From NCBI RefSeq assembly GCF_001442755.1, contig NZ_CP006367.1:2604001-2668000 (forward strand): 64,000 nucleotides of DNA. The letters run 5' to 3'. Of the stretch, positions 29,295 to 38,443 are shown piece by piece (position 1 is the stretch's first letter; every line of letters begins with the position of its first letter). A program made the position numbers and the translations under genes. Under the pieces are notes generated by a model that was given only the letters and a program-made list of their open reading frames with translations, was not told the DNA's origin and did not search any database. Source of the stretch: Aureimonas sp. AU20 (lineage in GTDB: Bacteria; Pseudomonadota; Alphaproteobacteria; Rhizobiales; Rhizobiaceae).

Positions 29295-29730
29295 CAACCG
29301 AATTCTCAGATCCGACCGAACCGGCGAGTGGTCTCGCCAGCCTGAGAAAACAGGATCGCTTGCGCGTTCGAAGAAAGTCTGAAGACGAGCGAGTCGAAAG
29401 AGTTTCGATACTTAGGTGGGTGGCCGATCCGAGCTGAACCTGCGACGACCGCGCCTTCCGCAGCGGCGGAAGACCACAGGTGTCTCGCAGTCAACGATGC
29501 GACCCTGCTGACGAGCGTAATGTCGGACGTCATGACACCTCAACGACTCATCGCATTCTTGGGAAGCGACGAGTCTTTCCAGCCTTTATGCTTGTCGAGC
29601 GATGCCTTTGTTTTATGGCGGTAACGGGGCATCGCCTGACCCCGCAACACTATCCGATGCAAAGCCGCAATACTGTTGCAGAGCGCCCACATTCCCAGCT
29701 TCGGAACCGCGCGGGTCCATTGCCAAACGA
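29295..29730. other. Spacer between exoR and the porin gene
   Basis: About 440 bases with no frame that looks coding on either strand. Upstream control sequences for exoR should lie near 29295-29450. The far end is the terminator of the porin gene. Confidence 0.5.
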
Positions 29731-29760
29731 AAAGGGCGCCCGACCAGCAGGCGCCCTTTT
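29725..29760 (-). terminator. Terminator after the FadL-type porin gene
   Basis: AAAGGGCGCC (29731-29740) and GGCGCCCTTT (29750-29759), a perfect 10-base stem with a 9-base loop. The minus strand continues TTTCGTTT. T residues on both sides would allow use in either direction. Confidence 0.85.
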
Positions 29761-29783
29761 CATAAGCCGGAAAGATCGAACGA

Positions 29784-31133
29784 TCAGAAGGTCAGCTTGA
29801 GCGAAGCACTCGCCGCATAGACCCAGTCGTCACCCACCGTCGCGTTGAACAGAGCGCCCTGCGAAACGTTCTGGCTGCCGCTCGTCCAGTAGCCGATCAG
29901 GCCGCCGACGCGGATTTCCGCCCAGTCCGTGTTCTTCAGGGAGAGACCGCCCGACAGGGTGTAGAGGTCGGTATAGGTGGTTTCCGAGCCGCGCGAGACG
30001 CCGCTGTCGTAGCCGACCGAAACGCTGCCGGAAATCTGCTTGTTGAAGGCGCGCCCGATGCCGAGCGTCACGGTGTAGCCATCGTCCCAATTGTAGGGGC
30101 TGATGGAAGAATTGCCCGCAACCGTGGTGATGACCGCCTTGTTCGTGCTCCAGTCCGTCCAACGGAAGGAACCCAGCAGCAGGGTGCCCTCCGCGATGCC
30201 GGTCTGGAAGTTCACATAAAGGCTCTGCGGGCTTGTGGCCGTGTTCTGGAAGGCCGGAAGGCCACTGGCGAGCACCGTGCCGTTGGTCGGCAGGCTGGCG
30301 AGAAGCGAGGACGGCACGTTGATGCCACGCTGCGCCAGGAACGCCGCCGCTGTCGGGATCGAGAGCTGGCGTCCGTCCGCAAGCCGGACAAAGGCGTCGC
30401 CGGTCGCGGCGATCGAGCCCTCGCCGGTAACGTCGTCATGCTTGACTTCCGACCGGTAGAGAACCTGCGCGCGCAGGGCGATGTCGGGAATCTCGAAGGC
30501 CGCGCCGATGCGATAGCCCGTCTTGTAGCTGCCTTCCGTGTCGGCCGTGACGCCGATGGGAAGGAGCAGGCTGGCGCCGAGGCCGCCCAGCGTCGCCCGC
30601 AGCGAAGCCGGCAGGGTCGCGCCGATATTGCGCGTGGCGAGGCTCGTGCCGTCGAAGTTGAAATCCTCGGCGAAAAGCCCGCCCAACAGGCTAAAGCGCA
30701 TGCCGTCCTGCGAGTAGCTGATGCGGCAGGTTCCGCTGATCTCGTTGGACTTGAATTCGAGATCGCGCACCCGCGACCCGCCGGGGAACTGTGCCGGCTG
30801 CGCGCCACCCGGCAGCGAGCTATAGTCGCCTTCGGCCGCGAAGGACTCGGTGAAATTGCCTGCGCAGGCGGCGGTGTCGTTGCCGAACTTAATCGCCGCG
30901 CTGGGGATCTGATAGTTGCCGGTATAGGTGTCGTAGTTGCCGCGAACGCCGTTCACCGTCTCGAAGTCGCGCTGCGGCGAAACGTAGGTGAAGCTGAAAC
31001 GGTTGGTGATCGTGCCTGGCTCGTAGAGAACATCCGTGTCGGCCGTGCCGCGCTGGAAGCCGCCGGCCTGCGCCAGCGTCAAGGTCGATAGCAACGCCGT
31101 AGAGGCGATCACCAAATGGCGCGCGAATGTCAT
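29784..31133 (-). CDS. OmpP1/FadL family outer membrane transport protein
   Basis: Predicted 14-strand beta-barrel for uptake of hydrophobic compounds such as fatty acids. The 449-residue protein starts MTFARHLVIASTALLSTLTL with a signal peptide ending AQA, and ends in the aromatic YAASASLKLTF, as outer-membrane barrels do. Alternating strand sequences such as RFSLLGGLFAEDFNFDG and TVTLGIGRAFNKQISGSVSV run throughout. The ATG at 31133 follows GGGGGA. The short N-terminal hatch of true FadL is not evident, so substrate specificity is unknown. Monocistronic, between its own terminator and the valS spacer. Confidence 0.85.
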   Translation of the reverse strand: MTFARHLVIASTALLSTLTLAQAGGFQRGTADTDVLYEPGTITNRFSFTYVSPQRDFETVNGVRGNYDTYTGNYQIPSAAIKFGNDTAACAGNFTESFAAEGDYSSLPGGAQPAQFPGGSRVRDLEFKSNEISGTCRISYSQDGMRFSLLGGLFAEDFNFDGTSLATRNIGATLPASLRATLGGLGASLLLPIGVTADTEGSYKTGYRIGAAFEIPDIALRAQVLYRSEVKHDDVTGEGSIAATGDAFVRLADGRQLSIPTAAAFLAQRGINVPSSLLASLPTNGTVLASGLPAFQNTATSPQSLYVNFQTGIAEGTLLLGSFRWTDWSTNKAVITTVAGNSSISPYNWDDGYTVTLGIGRAFNKQISGSVSVGYDSGVSRGSETTYTDLYTLSGGLSLKNTDWAEIRVGGLIGYWTSGSQNVSQGALFNATVGDDWVYAASASLKLTF

Positions 31134-31453
31134 GGTTTCCCCCAGTCCAACCCTCATAGCCGAAGTCTTACGCGCTCCGGCTTGCTGGAAACCTGTCACA
31201 AGTGTCGCGGACTTGAAACGGGCAAATCCGGGGAGAAACCCTAAGGCATCTCAACGAGCCCACGTCTTAAAGGTGTAGATTTTACATCAAGGGACACCAG
31301 CAAGGCGTTTTGAGTGTTGGATTTTCCCCGATCGATATTCGAGAAAGAATCAATACGTGGTCGCTCCGCAGGTAAATCACCAACTCTTCCGTTAACGGAA
31401 GAGTTGGTGATCGTTGCTGTCAAGTCACAGAGTGCAGCGCCGAAGAAAATCCT
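31134..31453. other. Spacer between valS and the porin gene
   Basis: 320 bases without a coding frame. It contains a long perfect palindrome (listed separately) close to the valS end, and presumably the promoter of the porin gene closer to 31134. No T-tract terminator for valS is evident. Confidence 0.5.
31376..31411. repeat. 36-bp perfect palindrome
   Basis: Left half ATCACCAACTCTTCCGTT (31376-31393) is the exact reverse complement of the right half AACGGAAGAGTTGGTGAT (31394-31411); the centre is GTTAAC. There is no spacer. It lies 42 bases beyond the valS stop and 243 bases before the porin start. No T tract follows on either strand, unlike the terminators elsewhere in the window. It could be a transcript-end hairpin, an operator or a protein-binding site. 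Confidence 0.9.
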
Positions 31454-34231
31454 TCACTGCAGCATCGCCAAGGCCGCTCGCAGCTTTTCGGCCTCCGCTA
31501 CGAAGGTCTGCCGCTTCTCGCGCTCCTGCTCCACCAGCTCCTCCGGCGCGTTGGCGACGAACTTCTCGTTCGACAGCTTCTTGTCGATTCGCTCCACCTC
31601 GCCGCGCAGCTTGCCCTCGGCCTTTTCAAGGCGAGCGCGCTCGGCGGCAAAGTCGATCATTCCCGCAAGCGGCAGGGCGTAGGTGACGTTGGAGAGGACG
31701 AGCTGTGCCGATTGAGCGGGCGCCGTCTCCGCCGTGGCAAGGCCCGAGAGGCGCGCCAGGCGCCGCAGCGCCGCCTCGTGACGCACCAGACGGTCACGAA
31801 CCAAAGCGTGTGGAGCGACGGCAACCAAGGCGGCCTCCGCCGAAGGCGGCACGTTCATCTCGGCGCGAACCGAGCGGATTTCGCTGACGAGATCGACCAG
31901 CCAGTTCAAGTCGCTGGCGGCCGCTTCGTCGCGGAACGCCGTAGTCGGCCAGGGCGCGTGGCAGAGAAGCGTCGCGCGCGCCTGTCCCTCAGGGGCCGTC
32001 ACCTCCCAAAGCTCTTCCGTCAGGAAGGGCATATAGGGATGCAGAAGCGTGTAGAGCTGATCCAGCACGAAACCCGTCACCCGTCGCGTCTCGTCCTTGG
32101 CCGCCTCATCTTCGCCCAGGAAGATCGGCTTGGCGAGTTCGAGATACCAGTCACAGACGATATTCCAGGCGAAGCGATAGAGCGCCGCAGCGGCATCGTT
32201 GAAGCGAAGGGCGGCCAAGGCCCCGTCCACTTCGGCGATGACGTTGGACAGCTCCGTCATGACCCAGCGGTTGACAGCGAGCGTCAGCGTCTCGCCCGTC
32301 ACGCTCTCGCCATGCCGAGCGCCGTTCATCTCGGCGAAGCGCGTGGCGTTCCAGATCTTGGTGCCGAAATTGCGGTAGCCCGCGATCCGCTGCGGATCGA
32401 GCTTCACGTCGCGACCCTGCGCCGCCATGATCGCCAGCGTGAAGCGCAGCGCGTCGGCGCCGTACTCGTTCACGATGTCGATGGGGTCGATGACGTTGCC
32501 TTTGGACTTCGACATCTTGGCGCCGGACTTGTCTCGCACCAGCGCATGGACATAGACCGTGTGGAACGGCTCCTGCTCCATGAAATGGAGGCCCATCATC
32601 ATCATCCGGGCGACCCAGAAGAAGATAATGTCGAAGCCGGTGACGAGCACACTGGTGGGGTAGTAGGTCTTCAGTTCCGGTGTCTGGTCCGGCCACCCCA
32701 GCGTCGAGAACGGCCAGAGCGCGGACGAGAACCAGGTGTCGAGCACGTCCTCGTCGCGCGTCAGGAAGGCGTCGAGCCGGTCCTGGCTCTCAGCGAGCGT
32801 GCGCGCCTCGGCGTCGGTGATCGTGCCGTTCGTAACGTAATGGGCGAGCGCGCCGGCGATCGCCGTCTCCTCGTCCTCATCCACGAAGATCGTGCCATCC
32901 GGCCCATACCAGGCGGGAATGCGATGGCCCCACCAGAGCTGGCGCGAGATGCACCAGGGCTGAATGTTTTCCATCCAGTCGAAATAGGTGTTTTCCCAAT
33001 TGCGCGGCACGAACTTCGTCCGGCCCTCGCGCACGCTGTCGATCGCGGGCTTGGCCAGCGTCGCCGCGTCGACATACCACTGGTCAGTGAGGAACGGCTC
33101 GATCGGCACGCCGCTGCGGTCGCCATGCGGGACCATGTGCGTGTGGTCCTCGATCTTGGCGAGGTAGCCTTCCGACTCCATCCACTCGACCAGGAGCTTG
33201 CGCGCCGCGAAGCGGTCAAGTCCCTCGAACAGGCCGATCGCCCGCTCGCCATCGTCGGCATAGAGTCCTTCGAGGAAGTCGGCATTGTCGCGAAGCGCGA
33301 TCGTGCCATCGACCGCCATGATGTTGATGCGCCGCAGATCGTTGCGCTTGCCGACCTCGAAATCGTTGAAGTCGTGCGCCGGGGTGATCTTAACGGCACC
33401 CGAGCCCGCCTCCGGGTCGGCGTAGTCGTCCGCGACCACCGAGATCAGACGGCCGATCAGCGGCAGGCGAACCATCTTGCCGACCAGAGCGGCATAGCGT
33501 TCGTCGCCCGGATTCACGGCGACGCCGGTGTCGCCCAGCATGGTCTCCGGCCGCGTGGTCGCGACGGTGATGAAGGTTTCCGGGTTTTCCGGGTCGTAGT
33601 TGCGACCTTCGACGGGATAGCGGAAGTGCCAGAGGTTGCCCTTCACCTCCTGCTGCTCGACCTCGAGATCCGAGATTGCTGTCAGAAGCTTGGGGTCCCA
33701 GTTGACCAGGCGCTTGTCGCGATAGATCAGGCCTTCGCGGTAGAGCTGTACGAAGACCTTGCGGACGGCACGAGACAGGCCCTCGTCCATGGTGAAGCGC
33801 TCGCGCGACCAGTCGCAGGACGCGCCAAGGCGACGCAGCTGCTGAAGGATCGTGCCACCCGATTCTCCCTTCCACTGCCAGACCCGATCGACGAAGGCTT
33901 CGCGGCCCATGGCGCGGCGGCTCGGCTCCTGCCGTTCGGCCAGTTGGCGCTCAACCACCATCTGCGTGGCGATGCCAGCATGGTCGAGCCCGGGCTGCCA
34001 AAGAACGTTCTTGCCGCGCATGCGCTCGGTGCGAACCAAGATGTCCTGCAGCGTGTTGTTGAGCGCATGGCCGATATGGAGCGAGCCCGTCACGTTCGGC
34101 GGCGGGATCACGATCGAGAAAGGCTCGGCACCGGGCTTGGCGGCGGCACCGGCCGCGAACGCATCGGCGCTTTCCCAACGCTCCGCGATGCGGGGTTCGA
34201 CGGCGGCCGCGTCGTAGGTCTTCTCGATCAT
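31454..34231 (-). CDS. valS: Valyl-tRNA synthetase
   Basis: Class I aminoacyl-tRNA synthetase with an editing domain. The 925-residue protein begins MIEKTYDAAAVEPRIAERWE. The HIGH motif is PPNVTGSLHIGHALNNTLQD near residue 45. The editing domain contains VATTRPETMLGDTGVAVNP and TPAHDFNDFEVGKR. The KMSKS loop is KSGAKMSKSKGNVIDPIDIV. A C-terminal coiled coil of about 70 residues (AERARLEKAEGKLRGEVERI) is typical of ValS. It lies downstream of popZ on the same strand, separated by a terminator. Confidence 0.98.
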   Translation of the reverse strand: MIEKTYDAAAVEPRIAERWESADAFAAGAAAKPGAEPFSIVIPPPNVTGSLHIGHALNNTLQDILVRTERMRGKNVLWQPGLDHAGIATQMVVERQLAERQEPSRRAMGREAFVDRVWQWKGESGGTILQQLRRLGASCDWSRERFTMDEGLSRAVRKVFVQLYREGLIYRDKRLVNWDPKLLTAISDLEVEQQEVKGNLWHFRYPVEGRNYDPENPETFITVATTRPETMLGDTGVAVNPGDERYAALVGKMVRLPLIGRLISVVADDYADPEAGSGAVKITPAHDFNDFEVGKRNDLRRINIMAVDGTIALRDNADFLEGLYADDGERAIGLFEGLDRFAARKLLVEWMESEGYLAKIEDHTHMVPHGDRSGVPIEPFLTDQWYVDAATLAKPAIDSVREGRTKFVPRNWENTYFDWMENIQPWCISRQLWWGHRIPAWYGPDGTIFVDEDEETAIAGALAHYVTNGTITDAEARTLAESQDRLDAFLTRDEDVLDTWFSSALWPFSTLGWPDQTPELKTYYPTSVLVTGFDIIFFWVARMMMMGLHFMEQEPFHTVYVHALVRDKSGAKMSKSKGNVIDPIDIVNEYGADALRFTLAIMAAQGRDVKLDPQRIAGYRNFGTKIWNATRFAEMNGARHGESVTGETLTLAVNRWVMTELSNVIAEVDGALAALRFNDAAAALYRFAWNIVCDWYLELAKPIFLGEDEAAKDETRRVTGFVLDQLYTLLHPYMPFLTEELWEVTAPEGQARATLLCHAPWPTTAFRDEAAASDLNWLVDLVSEIRSVRAEMNVPPSAEAALVAVAPHALVRDRLVRHEAALRRLARLSGLATAETAPAQSAQLVLSNVTYALPLAGMIDFAAERARLEKAEGKLRGEVERIDKKLSNEKFVANAPEELVEQEREKRQTFVAEAEKLRAALAMLQ

Positions 34232-34333
34232 GGACTATCCAACCATTCCAAAGGAGGATTTTCGGTTACAGGCAGAGTTTCGCGGGTGTCAACGCACCCG
34301 CCCTGCCGTGAGCGGCGTCGGTGGCCTGCTCAA

Positions 34334-34363
34334 ACGAAAAAGGAGCGGCTGGGCCGCTCCTTT
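34334..34363 (-). terminator. Terminator after popZ
   Basis: AAAGGAGCGGC (34339-34349) pairs with GCCGCTCCTTT (34353-34363) around a 3-base loop. The minus strand reads TTTTTCGTTTG after the stem. It separates popZ from valS. Confidence 0.9.
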
Positions 34364-34392
34364 CGGATTGCTGCAAACAGGCTTTCGTCCGT

Positions 34393-35250
34393 TCAGCGGC
34401 GACCACCGCGCGACAGGCGCTCGATTTCCTCGCGTACGAGACGCTCGACCATGCGCGGCAGGTTATCGTCCAGCCATTCGGCCAGCATGGGCTTCAGCAT
34501 TTCCTGCGCCATGGCTTCAAGCGACTTCAGCTCGCCATTGCGGATCGCCTGCGCCAGTTCGTCGAACGAGGCCGCCACCATCTGACCGGACGACTGCGAC
34601 AGAAGCGGATCGACGCCCGCCGTCGCATAGGTGCCGTAAGCGCCCTGCTCCTCCAGGCCACGGCGATCCGTGTTGGCGGGCTCGAAACTGGTGCGGTCCG
34701 TGGGAGCCTGATGCCGGGCGGTTTCGCTCATCGTCGTTTCTTCCCTGCTGTCCGTCTGCACATGTTCATCGGAGCCGATGGGCTCGCCTACGCTGCCGGT
34801 GACGGCCTGCGTGACCGAGGCCACATGCGCGCCATCCTCGTATCCGTTCAATGCGGCGGTGGCATGATGGGTCTGCTCGAACTCGCCCCACGTGGCGGCC
34901 AGTTCGGTTTCCAGTTGAACGGTGAGGTGGTCCTCGTCCACCCCGAACCCGCCGCCCCGGTTTTCGCCGCCGTGCTCCTGGAAAGACGCCGTCGGCGCGA
35001 CCGTTCCGTAGGATGGAACCTCGCTCGCGATCGGCTCGGCGACCGGCCGCTGGAAATAGGACAGGCTCGATCCGTCAGACGCTTCCGCGTCCTCCGCCTC
35101 CTTTCGGATGGCATCGAGACTTGCGTCCCGTGTCGCGCCGTCGCGGAATCCCCCGGCGGCGCCTCGATCTTCTCCCGTCTCGATAATCCGACGGATGGAC
35201 GCCAAAATTTCGTCCATCGACGGCTCTTGCGCGACGTTCGCCTTGCTCAT
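34393..35250 (-). CDS. popZ: PopZ-like polar organizing protein (DUF2497)
   Basis: In Caulobacter, PopZ forms a polymeric matrix at the cell pole that anchors the chromosome origin. This 285-residue protein has the two conserved ends: an N-terminal helix EPSMDEILASIRRIIETGED (from residue 10) and a C-terminal oligomerization region from AIRNGELKSLEAMAQEMLKP through NLPRMVERLVREEIERLSRG. The middle is acidic, low in hydrophobic residues and probably disordered, as in PopZ, though longer than in Caulobacter. The start MSKANVAQEPSMDE at 35250 is chosen by conservation; the frame is open for 32 more codons. Its position between valS and tolC is conserved in Hyphomicrobiales. Confidence 0.88.
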   Translation of the reverse strand: MSKANVAQEPSMDEILASIRRIIETGEDRGAAGGFRDGATRDASLDAIRKEAEDAEASDGSSLSYFQRPVAEPIASEVPSYGTVAPTASFQEHGGENRGGGFGVDEDHLTVQLETELAATWGEFEQTHHATAALNGYEDGAHVASVTQAVTGSVGEPIGSDEHVQTDSREETTMSETARHQAPTDRTSFEPANTDRRGLEEQGAYGTYATAGVDPLLSQSSGQMVAASFDELAQAIRNGELKSLEAMAQEMLKPMLAEWLDDNLPRMVERLVREEIERLSRGGRR

Positions 35251-35310
35251 GCTCCGCACCCGATCTCGACTCGCGGCCTGACGCGACCTCGATGCATCAT
35301 AGGTAGAGAC

Positions 35311-35355
35311 AAAGAAAGCGCCGTTGAAGCCTTTCCCGGCATTCAACGGCGCTTT
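35311..35355 (-). terminator. Terminator after tolC
   Basis: AAAGCGCCGTTGAA (35315-35328) and TTCAACGGCGCTTT (35342-35355) make a perfect 14-base stem with a 13-base loop. The minus strand continues TTTCTTTGTC. It lies 37 bases after the tolC stop, so popZ needs its own promoter. Confidence 0.88.
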
Positions 35356-35391
35356 GCAACGCTTTTTTAACGAATGGTGATGAACGCGGGC

Positions 35392-36813
35392 TTAGCGACC
35401 GTCCGGCGTGCGAAGGCCGTACCACTTGTCCTTGACGGCCTGGTAGTGCTCTTCGGGCTCGTAGGCCGCGACCGTCAGCCCCAGGCGCTGCGGCGACAGA
35501 TGGCCGATCGCCGAGGCCAGCGTGTAGTTCGCGACCACCACATCACGCTGCGCGCCGGCGAGCAGGATCTGCGCCGTGATGACGTCGGACTGCGCGTTCA
35601 ACACGTCGAGCGTCGTGCGCTGACCGACATTGCGCTCCTCAATGACGCCGTTCAGCGCCAGCTGCGCAGCGGAAACTTGCGCGCGGTAGCCCGTGACGTT
35701 GGCTTCGGCGGCCTGCTTCTGCGCCCAGGCCGTGGCAACCGCCGAGCGAACCTGATCGCGCGTGCCGTCGACCTCAATGCGGCGCTGGCCCAGCACTTCC
35801 TTGGCCTGCCGCACGCGGGCCGAGACGATGCCGCCCTGGTAGATCGGAACCGTCAGGCGCGCCGAAACCGAAGCCGACACCTGGTTCTGCGTCAGCACGT
35901 CGACGCCCGGCAGGCTGGAGCTGTTGGGATCGGTGTCGCTCAGCGAATAGGTGTTCTCGACCGTGCCGTTGACCGAAAGATTCGGCAGGCGCTGACCTTC
36001 GGTCGACTTGACCTGGAACGAAGCGGCATCCACCGCGAACTGCGTCGCCAAGATGGCGGGATGCTCGTTCTGCGAGACGGTGATCGCCTGCGAGATATTG
36101 GCCGGCAGCAGCGAGCGAGGGGGCAGCGTCCCCGAATCGAGCTCGCCCGGCGGATCGCCCACCACGTCGAGATATTGCGACTCGCTGCTGGCGACCTGCG
36201 CCAAGGCGGTGTTCAACAGCGCCGTGGCAAGCGCCTGCTGCGATTGCGCCTGCGCGACGTCCGTCCGCGTTCCCTCACCCACGTCGAAGCGGGCCCGCGC
36301 GGCGCGCACCTGCTCGTTCAGGAAGGCGAGGCTCTGGCGACGGAAGGCTGCGATCTCTCGGTCGCGACGCACATTCATATAGACGGTGATCGTATTCAGA
36401 AGCGTGTTCTGGACGGTGTTGTCCAGGTTCTTCTGCGAGGCGCGGACCTGCGCTTCGGCGGCGTTCACGTTGTTGGGGGTCTGAAAGCCGTCGAAGATCG
36501 TCTGGTTGATCTCGATCGCTCCGGCCAGAGCGCCGGTGCGCGAATTGGTGGTGCGCAGATTGTCGCCCAGCGTCGTCCGCGAGCGGGCGCTCTGCGCCTG
36601 ACCGACGGCGGACACGGTCGGCCGCAGACCGCCCTTGGCGATCGGCACGTTCTCGTCGGTCGCACGAAGCTGCGCCCGCGCGACGTTCAGATCGTGGTTG
36701 TTGGCGTAGGCTTTCGCCATGGCGCCCCGAAGCGATTCTGCATCGGCGAGGCTTGCGCTGCCGAGCAGAAGCACCGCCGACAGGGACATCAGAACCCAAG
36801 ACTTCTTGCGCAA
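35392..36813 (-). CDS. tolC: TolC family outer membrane efflux protein
   Basis: Forms the trimeric outer-membrane channel for type I secretion and drug efflux. The 473-residue protein has a signal peptide (VLMSLSAVLLLGSASLADA) and two homologous halves, each with long coiled-coil helices; the conserved block GVIEERNVGQRTTLDVLNAQ lies near residue 400. The start is a TTG at 36813, 7 bases after GGAG; no ATG is available close by. It is monocistronic with a terminator, and lies between a PIMT-like gene and popZ, a conserved order. Confidence 0.94.
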   Translation of the reverse strand: MRKKSWVLMSLSAVLLLGSASLADAESLRGAMAKAYANNHDLNVARAQLRATDENVPIAKGGLRPTVSAVGQAQSARSRTTLGDNLRTTNSRTGALAGAIEINQTIFDGFQTPNNVNAAEAQVRASQKNLDNTVQNTLLNTITVYMNVRRDREIAAFRRQSLAFLNEQVRAARARFDVGEGTRTDVAQAQSQQALATALLNTALAQVASSESQYLDVVGDPPGELDSGTLPPRSLLPANISQAITVSQNEHPAILATQFAVDAASFQVKSTEGQRLPNLSVNGTVENTYSLSDTDPNSSSLPGVDVLTQNQVSASVSARLTVPIYQGGIVSARVRQAKEVLGQRRIEVDGTRDQVRSAVATAWAQKQAAEANVTGYRAQVSAAQLALNGVIEERNVGQRTTLDVLNAQSDVITAQILLAGAQRDVVVANYTLASAIGHLSPQRLGLTVAAYEPEEHYQAVKDKWYGLRTPDGR

Positions 36814-37173
36814 TGGCTCACTCCGAAACCCGGGCCGTGGCCCTGACCGGCATCAGGACCGCATATAACAACGAGAGGCCTAGCCCGAACCTTGGCCTAA
36901 TCTGGTATCCGAATGAACCTACAAACCGATGAACGCCAGTGCGCCAGCCAGGGGCAAGCTTCTTTTGAAGGTCAGTGTGGCGAAGCGAAAACACTTTCCG
37001 CACGTAAGAGAGAGACGCCAAGGCCAAGCATCTCTGCTGCAGCGGCCGCAGCGAAACGCCGATTATGCGTTGTGCAACGACCGCTTAGGCCCAACCTGAC
37101 GTTCAGGCGGAAGGGCCGCCTCAACCAACCCATCTTATCCACAGGCAAGGCTTGTTCGGCACGCAGCCGATCG
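36814..37173. other. Spacer upstream of tolC
   Basis: 360 bases with no credible gene. It holds the tolC promoter. A perfect DnaA-type box TTATCCACA occurs at 37135-37143, 31 bases beyond the end of the PIMT-like gene. Confidence 0.5.
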
Positions 37174-37824
37174 TCAGAAGACGAAGGCCTTCTCGCGCTC
37201 GAAGCTTGGCAGAGGCTTCACGCCGCAATTGAAGGCGAAGCGGTTGGAGACGATTCCGTCTTCCTTCGTGTAGAGCTTGGCGAGAGCTGAAAGGCCATGC
37301 CCTTCCACGACCACCAACCGGCCGCGATCGCGCAGCTGGTCGAAGAAGACTGGTGGCACCTCCTCGACCGCACCCTGGAAGACGATGACGTCATAGGGAG
37401 CGTCGGCGGCGTAGCCCCTGTTCAAAGGCCCCTTGGCGACGGCGCAGGACAGGCCGCCGAGCTGGCCGATCAGGTCGGTCGCGCGCGATGCCAGGGCCTC
37501 GTCCGATTCCAGAGCCACAACCGAGCCGGCGAGATGAGCGAGGATGACGGAGGAATAGCCAGTGCCACAGCCTACATCGAGAACGACGTCCTGCGGCTGG
37601 ATGGCGGCCAGCTGGATGAGCTTGGCCAGCGGCGAAGGCTCCATGAGATAGCGGCCGTTGCCGAGGGGGATATCCTCGTCGATATAAGCCAGCGTCCGCC
37701 GCTCGTCAGGCACGAACAACTCGCGCGGAACGGTCAGGAACGCACGAAGAATCTCGTGCGACGTGACGTCCGTCGTGCGGATCTGGTTGTCGACCATCTT
37801 GGTGCGAGCGGCCGCGAAATCCAT
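37174..37824 (-). CDS. Second protein-L-isoaspartate methyltransferase-like protein
   Basis: SAM-dependent methyltransferase of the PIMT family, 216 residues from MDFAAARTKMVDNQIRTTDV at 37824, a start supported by GGGA at normal spacing. The SAM motif VVLDVGCGTGYSSVILAHLA is near residue 80, and the family block YDVIVFQGAVEEVPPVFFDQ follows. The substrate loop reads GNGRYLMEPSPLAKL and differs from both E. coli Pcm and the copy at 16.7 kb, so its substrate may not be isoaspartate. This form is typically found upstream of tolC in Hyphomicrobiales. Confidence 0.85.
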   Translation of the reverse strand: MDFAAARTKMVDNQIRTTDVTSHEILRAFLTVPRELFVPDERRTLAYIDEDIPLGNGRYLMEPSPLAKLIQLAAIQPQDVVLDVGCGTGYSSVILAHLAGSVVALESDEALASRATDLIGQLGGLSCAVAKGPLNRGYAADAPYDVIVFQGAVEEVPPVFFDQLRDRGRLVVVEGHGLSALAKLYTKEDGIVSNRFAFNCGVKPLPSFEREKAFVF

Positions 37825-37949
37825 GGCAGTTCCCGGATTGGTGATTTTGCGCCACCCATAGGCGTCCGCCCGGACACTGGCAAGCAAAACCCGTGGGTCA
37901 GCCCTCGCGAGGCGGCAGGCTGAAGCAACGATGTAAGGGGCTGGTTGGA

Positions 37950-38023
37950 TGGAGGCCTCGGAGGGAATCGAACCCCCGTGCAAGGATTTGCAGTCCTCTG
38001 CGTAACCACTCCGCCACGAGGCC
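37950..38023 (-). tRNA. tRNA-Cys, anticodon GCA
   Basis: Minus-strand cloverleaf: acceptor GGCCTCG/CGAGGCC, D-arm GGCGGAGTGGTTACGC, anticodon stem and loop GGACTGCAAATCC (anticodon GCA), T-arm GGGGGTTCGATTCCCTC, encoded TCCA end. 74 bases. Confidence 0.97.
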
Positions 38024-38095
38024 CCAACGAGCGGCTACCTAGCCGCGCGGATCGGCCAGCGCAAGCCCCGCACCGTCACAATCGTCATGAAGCCG

Positions 38096-38443
38096 CTACC
38101 TCCGGCCGAAGTTCGGCAGCCGGACCCAGCGATACCAGGGCCGCCCGGCGGCTTGCGGATTATTGGCGAACTTCAGACGCTGGCGACGCCCCCACTTCAC
38201 CTCGGTGCGGCGGCGCCAGCGGCGCACGAAGGCAAGGTCGATCGACAGGATGATCAGCCCGAGCGGCAGCATCCAAAGGCCGAGGATGGGGAGAAAACTG
38301 AAGACACCTCCAATCAGAAAGGCGATGCCCAGCGCCATGCGCGCCAGACGGTTCGCCGGCAGTCGCAAGGTTCGACCGAACATCTCGACCGAGTGTCCGC
38401 GCAGTCGAAACAGGCCCCGCTTGGGCGGCTGATACTCGTTCAT
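38096..38443 (-). CDS. Conserved small membrane protein of unknown function
   Basis: A 115-residue protein starting MNEYQPPKRGLFRLRGHSVE, with an ATG 4 bases after AAAAGG. The centre holds two hydrophobic segments joined by a Gly/Pro turn: MALGIAFLIGGVFSFLPILG then LWMLPLGLIILSIDLAFV, followed by a strongly basic tail (RRWRRRTEVKWGRRQR). The helical hairpin resembles the PGPGW group of putative membrane proteins, but the diagnostic motif is not exact. No function is known. It stands alone between tRNA-Cys and tRNA-Asn. Confidence 0.75.
   Translation of the reverse strand: MNEYQPPKRGLFRLRGHSVEMFGRTLRLPANRLARMALGIAFLIGGVFSFLPILGLWMLPLGLIILSIDLAFVRRWRRRTEVKWGRRQRLKFANNPQAAGRPWYRWVRLPNFGRR

Noticed and set aside
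29480..29820. Plus-strand frames near the porin terminator
   Set aside because: No ribosome site, run through the terminator hairpin and antisense to the porin 3' end; composition is random.
37135..37143. Perfect TTATCCACA box as a replication origin signal
   Set aside because: It is single, with no neighbouring boxes, no AT-rich unwinding region and no origin-linked genes, so it is only noted in the spacer entry.
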